DNA from: Candidatus Thiodiazotropha taylori
GTDB taxonomy: Bacteria > Pseudomonadota > Gammaproteobacteria > Chromatiales > Chromatiaceae
Direction: 5' to 3'
Assembly (NCBI GenBank): GCA_019100305.1
Contig: JAHRHW010000134.1
Coordinates: 1 to 10,022, forward strand
Length of the DNA: 10,022 nt
Positions 7,429-10,022 of the stretch are shown one piece after another. A program made the position numbers and the translations under genes. The notes below the pieces were generated by a model that had not been told where the DNA came from, did no database searches, and saw only the letters and a list, made by a program, of their open reading frames with translations. Positions within the stretch are counted from its first letter, which is position 1, and every line of letters starts with the position of its first letter.

Positions 7429-8223
7429 TCAAAGTGATGACAAAATATCGGCCAGCACTTCACCGTCAACTGGATGGAGTGAGTGACTGAGCGTTGTGTG
7501 CCGACTCTTCACCCGCCCTTTGAGCACTGGGATATTGTTCATATCCTGGCTGTAAGCCGGAACCACTTCATCCCCCATACCCACAGGACCAGGCCGGATT
7601 ACCGACACATATTCGGCCTCCGGGTGTGGTTGGCGATTGAGCCAGAACAGCAGACTGCCGGGATGTTCAGGGGTCAGATCGAGCAGTACCCCCCAGGAGT
7701 CTCGCACCACATCATAGATGTCCCCGACAAAGAACGATTTCACCATACTGATGGGGAAAATATCATCCGTCTCATCCAACGCCTGTACAGCACGCCCTGT
7801 GCCCAAGTGGGGGGAGGCAATGGTGACCAGCGCCTTGGCCTTTGGAACCTCTCCCACCACCAATGCCATTCGCGCCACTACGCCACCGGCCGAGTGCCCG
7901 ACCAAAACCAGTGACTCGCCAGGATGCTTCTGGAGAATCGCATTCAGCATACCGCTGAGGATCCGCGCTTGGGTAGCAATGGGCGCGATCGAAGGCAGTT
8001 CCACGCTATAGAACTTGTTTTCTGCCTCGGCACCCGACAGTGGTAGAAGACCTCGAGGTGTTGCTATACCAGCAGCCTGCCAGCCCCCCTGGTGCAACAG
8101 ACTGGTGACGCCACTGCGTTCCCAGGAAGCGGCACTACCGAGATAACCATGCACCAGGACCGCCACATCGGCCTTTGCCGACAATGCCATCAGACTCAAC
8201 AGTAAAGCAGTAAACCATTTCAT
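7429..8223 (-). CDS. Secreted alpha/beta-hydrolase, lipase/esterase type
   Basis: The 264-residue protein has a signal peptide (residues 1-18, hydrophobic LLLSLMALSAKA, probable cleavage before Asp19), so it acts in the periplasm or outside. The mature chain starts at once with the first strand and the oxyanion motif VLVHGY (22-27). The nucleophile elbow is GHSAGG (109-114) with Ser111 as catalytic residue. GDEVVP (217-222) supplies the likely acid Asp218, and the His-rich segment HTTLSHSLH (242-250) supplies the catalytic His, most likely His247. SPHLGTG at 137-143 is the loop after strand 6 typical of triacylglycerol lipases and PGAP1-like proteins. So a complete triad is present and the enzyme should be active on an ester, but the substrate (lipid, short-chain ester or polyester) cannot be told. 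It follows soeC by 69 bases on the same strand with its own strong Shine-Dalgarno, so it may be the distal gene of the soe transcript. Confidence 0.88.
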   Translation of the reverse strand: MKWFTALLLSLMALSAKADVAVLVHGYLGSAASWERSGVTSLLHQGGWQAAGIATPRGLLPLSGAEAENKFYSVELPSIAPIATQARILSGMLNAILQKHPGESLVLVGHSAGGVVARMALVVGEVPKAKALVTIASPHLGTGRAVQALDETDDIFPISMVKSFFVGDIYDVVRDSWGVLLDLTPEHPGSLLFWLNRQPHPEAEYVSVIRPGPVGMGDEVVPAYSQDMNNIPVLKGRVKSRHTTLSHSLHPVDGEVLADILSSL

Positions 8224-8231
8224 GATCTAAC

Positions 8232-8236
8232 CCTCC
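8232..8236 (-). promoter_or_regulatory. Strong ribosome binding site of the hydrolase gene
   Basis: On the minus strand GGAGG lies eight bases before the ATG at 8223. It supports the chosen start and independent translation of the hydrolase after soeC. Confidence 0.75.
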
Positions 8237-8292
8237 GTTTTATTACCCGGAATCTTATTAACAGGGCCCTGAATACAGAACCTAAAAATCTA

Positions 8293-9270
8293 TTACGCCA
8301 TACTCTGGTAGTAGAGGTTTTGTGGATGTTTGGCCTCAGTAAAAAAGTAGTAGCGTTCGACAACCAAGCCGGCATATTGAATCAGAAATGCAGCAATCGG
8401 CAAGCGTGAGGATTCAAGCAGATAGGCAAGCAGTATCAACAGTACCGGCAAGATGAAAACCATCAGCAGAAAGCCGTAGCGCAGCATCTGCAGCAGTGCA
8501 TCGCTTTTGCCATGAAAGAACTCCCGGGTGTTGAACGCTCCACCCATGAACCCCTGAGCTTTTTGATGCAGCTTGGCGTGGTGCACGCCGATCGCTGACT
8601 GCATGCTGATCTTGCAGCGAAAATCACTGTTACGATAGAGAGAGGCACCGCGCGTGATCGCGCCCAGGAGGGTCGCCACAACCGCCCAGGTCCCATAGAA
8701 AACCACCAGACTGGATGAAGTATAGGCCGACAGAGCAGCCGCCAGCATGAACCCTGAAGCGATACCGAGAAACAGAAAATTGGCCACGGTCAGTGGCGAG
8801 TGCCAGGCTTTGATGAAACGCAGACTGGCATAGATCATCGCCGTACAGAGAAACAACAGAAAGGTAGCCAGGGTTCCCAATGCCCCGACGATCAGCGTGG
8901 CATCCACCGGCAGGGTCTGGGAGATGACAAACAGGGGCTGGGTCCAACCGAAATAGTGGAACAGACCATATAGAGCGGTAAACAGCATCGCCGCCGGCAA
9001 GACGATCACCTCACGGGACAACCAGGAGGTGCGCCACTGGGTGGCGGCACGCCAGGCCCGCTCCGGGCGCCCCAAATGAAACACCGAAGCCACCAGCCCA
9101 CCAATCAGCAGCAGCAAAGCAATCAGACTGCCTTGGGCGTAAAACGCATCGGTCTGCGCCGGCAGCAGATTGGCCAGTGCATAGAGCTGACCGGTAAACA
9201 GGGCCAGAAACAGTCCTTGCCCTACGCCGATCAGCGTGGTCAGAAATATGACTGAAAAGGCTGGATGCAT
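8293..9270 (-). CDS. soeC: Sulfite:quinone oxidoreductase membrane anchor SoeC (NrfD/DmsC family)
   Basis: This 325-residue polytopic protein is the quinone-reacting membrane anchor of a DMSO-reductase-type complex. About eight TM segments are visible: roughly 5-27, 46-65, 88-108, 126-150, 160-184, 187-206, 264-286 and 289-310. The HLGRPERAWRAA block followed by WLSRE (65-87) and the C-terminal VERYYFFTEAKHPQNLYYQ (304-322) are typical of DmsC-like anchors of the SoeC group. In Allochromatium vinosum SoeABC oxidises sulfite to sulfate on the cytoplasmic face and delivers electrons to quinone through SoeC; I infer the same here. A DMSO, polysulfide or tetrathionate reductase anchor is the main alternative. 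The ATG at 9268-9270 is preceded by a good Shine-Dalgarno. It lies 126 bases after soeB, a wide gap for this kind of operon, and that gap holds a palindromic element. The hydrolase gene follows. Confidence 0.85.
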   Translation of the reverse strand: MHPAFSVIFLTTLIGVGQGLFLALFTGQLYALANLLPAQTDAFYAQGSLIALLLLIGGLVASVFHLGRPERAWRAATQWRTSWLSREVIVLPAAMLFTALYGLFHYFGWTQPLFVISQTLPVDATLIVGALGTLATFLLFLCTAMIYASLRFIKAWHSPLTVANFLFLGIASGFMLAAALSAYTSSSLVVFYGTWAVVATLLGAITRGASLYRNSDFRCKISMQSAIGVHHAKLHQKAQGFMGGAFNTREFFHGKSDALLQMLRYGFLLMVFILPVLLILLAYLLESSRLPIAAFLIQYAGLVVERYYFFTEAKHPQNLYYQSMA

Positions 9271-9276
9271 AATGAA

Positions 9277-9282
9277 CTCTCC
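9277..9282 (-). promoter_or_regulatory. Ribosome binding site of soeC
   Basis: GGAGAG on the minus strand lies six bases before the soeC ATG. It lies outside the palindromic element at 9298-9366, so soeC can be translated independently of soeB. Confidence 0.75.
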
Positions 9283-9297
9283 AAAATCTCAAATAGC

Positions 9298-9366
9298 CTG
9301 AAGCCACTCAACAGAAGACAACCTCACGGCGCTGCGGTTGTCGACCTTTGCCCTGGGTTGCTTCAG
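9298..9366. repeat. 69-bp palindromic (REP/MITE-like) element between soeB and soeC
   Basis: The ends CTGAAGC (9298-9304) and GCTTCAG (9360-9366) are perfect inverted repeats, and pairing continues inward, after one mismatch, through ACTCA with TGGGT (one G-T pair). A second, inner inverted repeat is perfect: GACAACC (9317-9323) with GGTTGTC (9336-9342) around a 12-base loop. A smaller alternative hairpin uses GTTGC (9357-9361) and GCAAC (9366-9370). Nested symmetry filling most of the soeB-soeC gap suggests a small inserted palindromic unit, or an RNA processing or stability structure. That it is dispersed in the genome is inference; only one copy is seen here. Confidence 0.55.
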
Positions 9367-9396
9367 CAACATAATCCCACTACCCGTTGATGCTGA

Positions 9397-10022
9397 TCAC
9401 CAGGCCACATCGTCCAGCGTCTCACCACCCTCGGGCAGACTGGGCAACTGCTCTTTCTTCAAGGGGTTGTCAGCCCGAACCAGTTCATCCTCATGGATCT
9501 GAATACGGGTCTTGCGACGCGGCAGATAGTGATTGGCAGGCTTTGTGCCCCACTCGGGCTGCAGGGCATAGCCACCCTGCTCACGGATCGCCACGGAGAC
9601 TTCAGAATCCGAATCATGCACATCACCGAACAGCCGCGCACTTGTCGGACAGGCCAGTACGCAGGCCGGCTTACGCTCTGACTCGGGCAGGCTCATATCG
9701 GTAATGCGATCGATACACAAAGTGCACTTTTTCATCACCCGCTGCTTTTCATCGATCTCCCGCGCGCCGTAGGGGCAGGCCCAGGAGCAGTATTTGCAAC
9801 CGATACACTTGTCATAATCGACCAGTACCACGCCATTGTCTTCTCGTTTGTAGGAAGCCCCGGTGGGACAGACCGGCACGCAGGGCGGATCCTCACAATG
9901 CAGGCAGGACTTGGGAAAGTGATAGGTCTCGGTATGCGGAAAGACACCCGCCTCATAGGTCTGCACCCGATTGAAGAAGGTGCCGGTTGGATCCTCACCA
10001 TAGGGACGCTGGTCGGTCATTG
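9397..10022 (-). CDS. soeB: Sulfite:quinone oxidoreductase iron-sulfur subunit SoeB, 5' end cut by window
   Basis: The visible 207 residues (from the ATG at 10018-10020, which I take as internal) form a DmsB-like multi-cluster ferredoxin. Three cysteine motifs are seen: CLHCEDPPCVPVCP at 39-52, CIGCKYCSWACP at 72-83 and CTLC at 99-102 with CVLACP at 120-125, twelve Cys in all. Members of this family carry four [4Fe-4S] clusters, and the first motif (CxxCxxC type) precedes the region seen here, so the true start almost surely lies beyond position 10022. The protein wires electrons from the molybdopterin subunit SoeA to the membrane anchor SoeC in the cytoplasm. The C-terminal 60 residues or so (YLPRRKTRIQ onward, ending LDDVAW) have no Cys. 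SoeA is expected further right. Alternatives are other DMSO-reductase-family ferredoxins; the SoeC-like partner favours Soe. Confidence 0.87.
   Translation of the reverse strand, partial: MTDQRPYGEDPTGTFFNRVQTYEAGVFPHTETYHFPKSCLHCEDPPCVPVCPTGASYKREDNGVVLVDYDKCIGCKYCSWACPYGAREIDEKQRVMKKCTLCIDRITDMSLPESERKPACVLACPTSARLFGDVHDSDSEVSVAIREQGGYALQPEWGTKPANHYLPRRKTRIQIHEDELVRADNPLKKEQLPSLPEGGETLDDVAW

Noticed and set aside
9289..9372. 27-codon minus-strand frame (ATG to TGA) between soeB and soeC
   Set aside because: It coincides with the palindromic element, has no good ribosome binding site, and its sequence is explained by the repeat; a leader peptide is not supported.
10018..10020. ATG at the right edge as the true start of soeB
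   Set aside because: A start here would remove the first of the four cysteine motifs expected in this family, and the family usually has such residues just upstream.

Overview
This window looks like chromosome from a sulfur-oxidising gammaproteobacterium. The strongest clue is the pair at the right end, an NrfD/DmsC-type membrane anchor with the 3' part of a multi-cluster ferredoxin, which together match SoeC and SoeB of the cytoplasm-facing sulfite:quinone oxidoreductase SoeABC. The Slp lipoproteins, the tsaB gene and the overall codon style also fit Gammaproteobacteria. A Chromatiales or sulfur-symbiont type lineage is my inference; nothing in the window fixes the species.

Layout. 27-1114 (+): two tandem Slp/YeaY-family outer-membrane lipoprotein genes, eight bases apart and each 179 residues long, with quite different C-terminal tails. 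1115-1273: convergent gap with a short repeat-like stretch and a 24-bp near-perfect dyad. 1274-1954 (-): tsaB, for tRNA t6A synthesis. 2028-6196 (-): a two-gene RND export operon, periplasmic adaptor then a 1053-residue inner-membrane pump, with no outer-membrane channel gene beside it. 6197-6778: a visibly A+T-richer stretch of about 580 bases with no convincing gene. 6779-7177 (+): a small basic protein that I read as a diverged RRM-type RNA-binding protein. 7178-7428: convergent gap with weak hairpins. 7429-8223 (-): a secreted alpha/beta hydrolase of lipase type. 8293-9270 (-): soeC. 9271-9396: an unusually long soeB-soeC gap, almost filled by a 69-bp palindromic element. 9397-10022 (-): soeB, cut by the window edge.

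How the genes work together. SoeB and SoeC, with a molybdoenzyme SoeA expected just beyond the right edge, would oxidise sulfite in the cytoplasm and pass electrons to quinone. The hydrolase follows soeC in the same direction and has its own ribosome binding site; any functional tie is unproven. The adaptor and pump form one efflux machine that must borrow a TolC-like channel from elsewhere. The Slp genes and tsaB are neighbours in E. coli too (yeaY-tsaB), although here they converge.

I found no clear new defence system, CRISPR array, phage or insertion sequence. The items most worth following up are the palindromic element inside the soe operon, the degenerate RRM protein, the tandem Slp pair, and the loss of the TM10 lysine in the RND pump.
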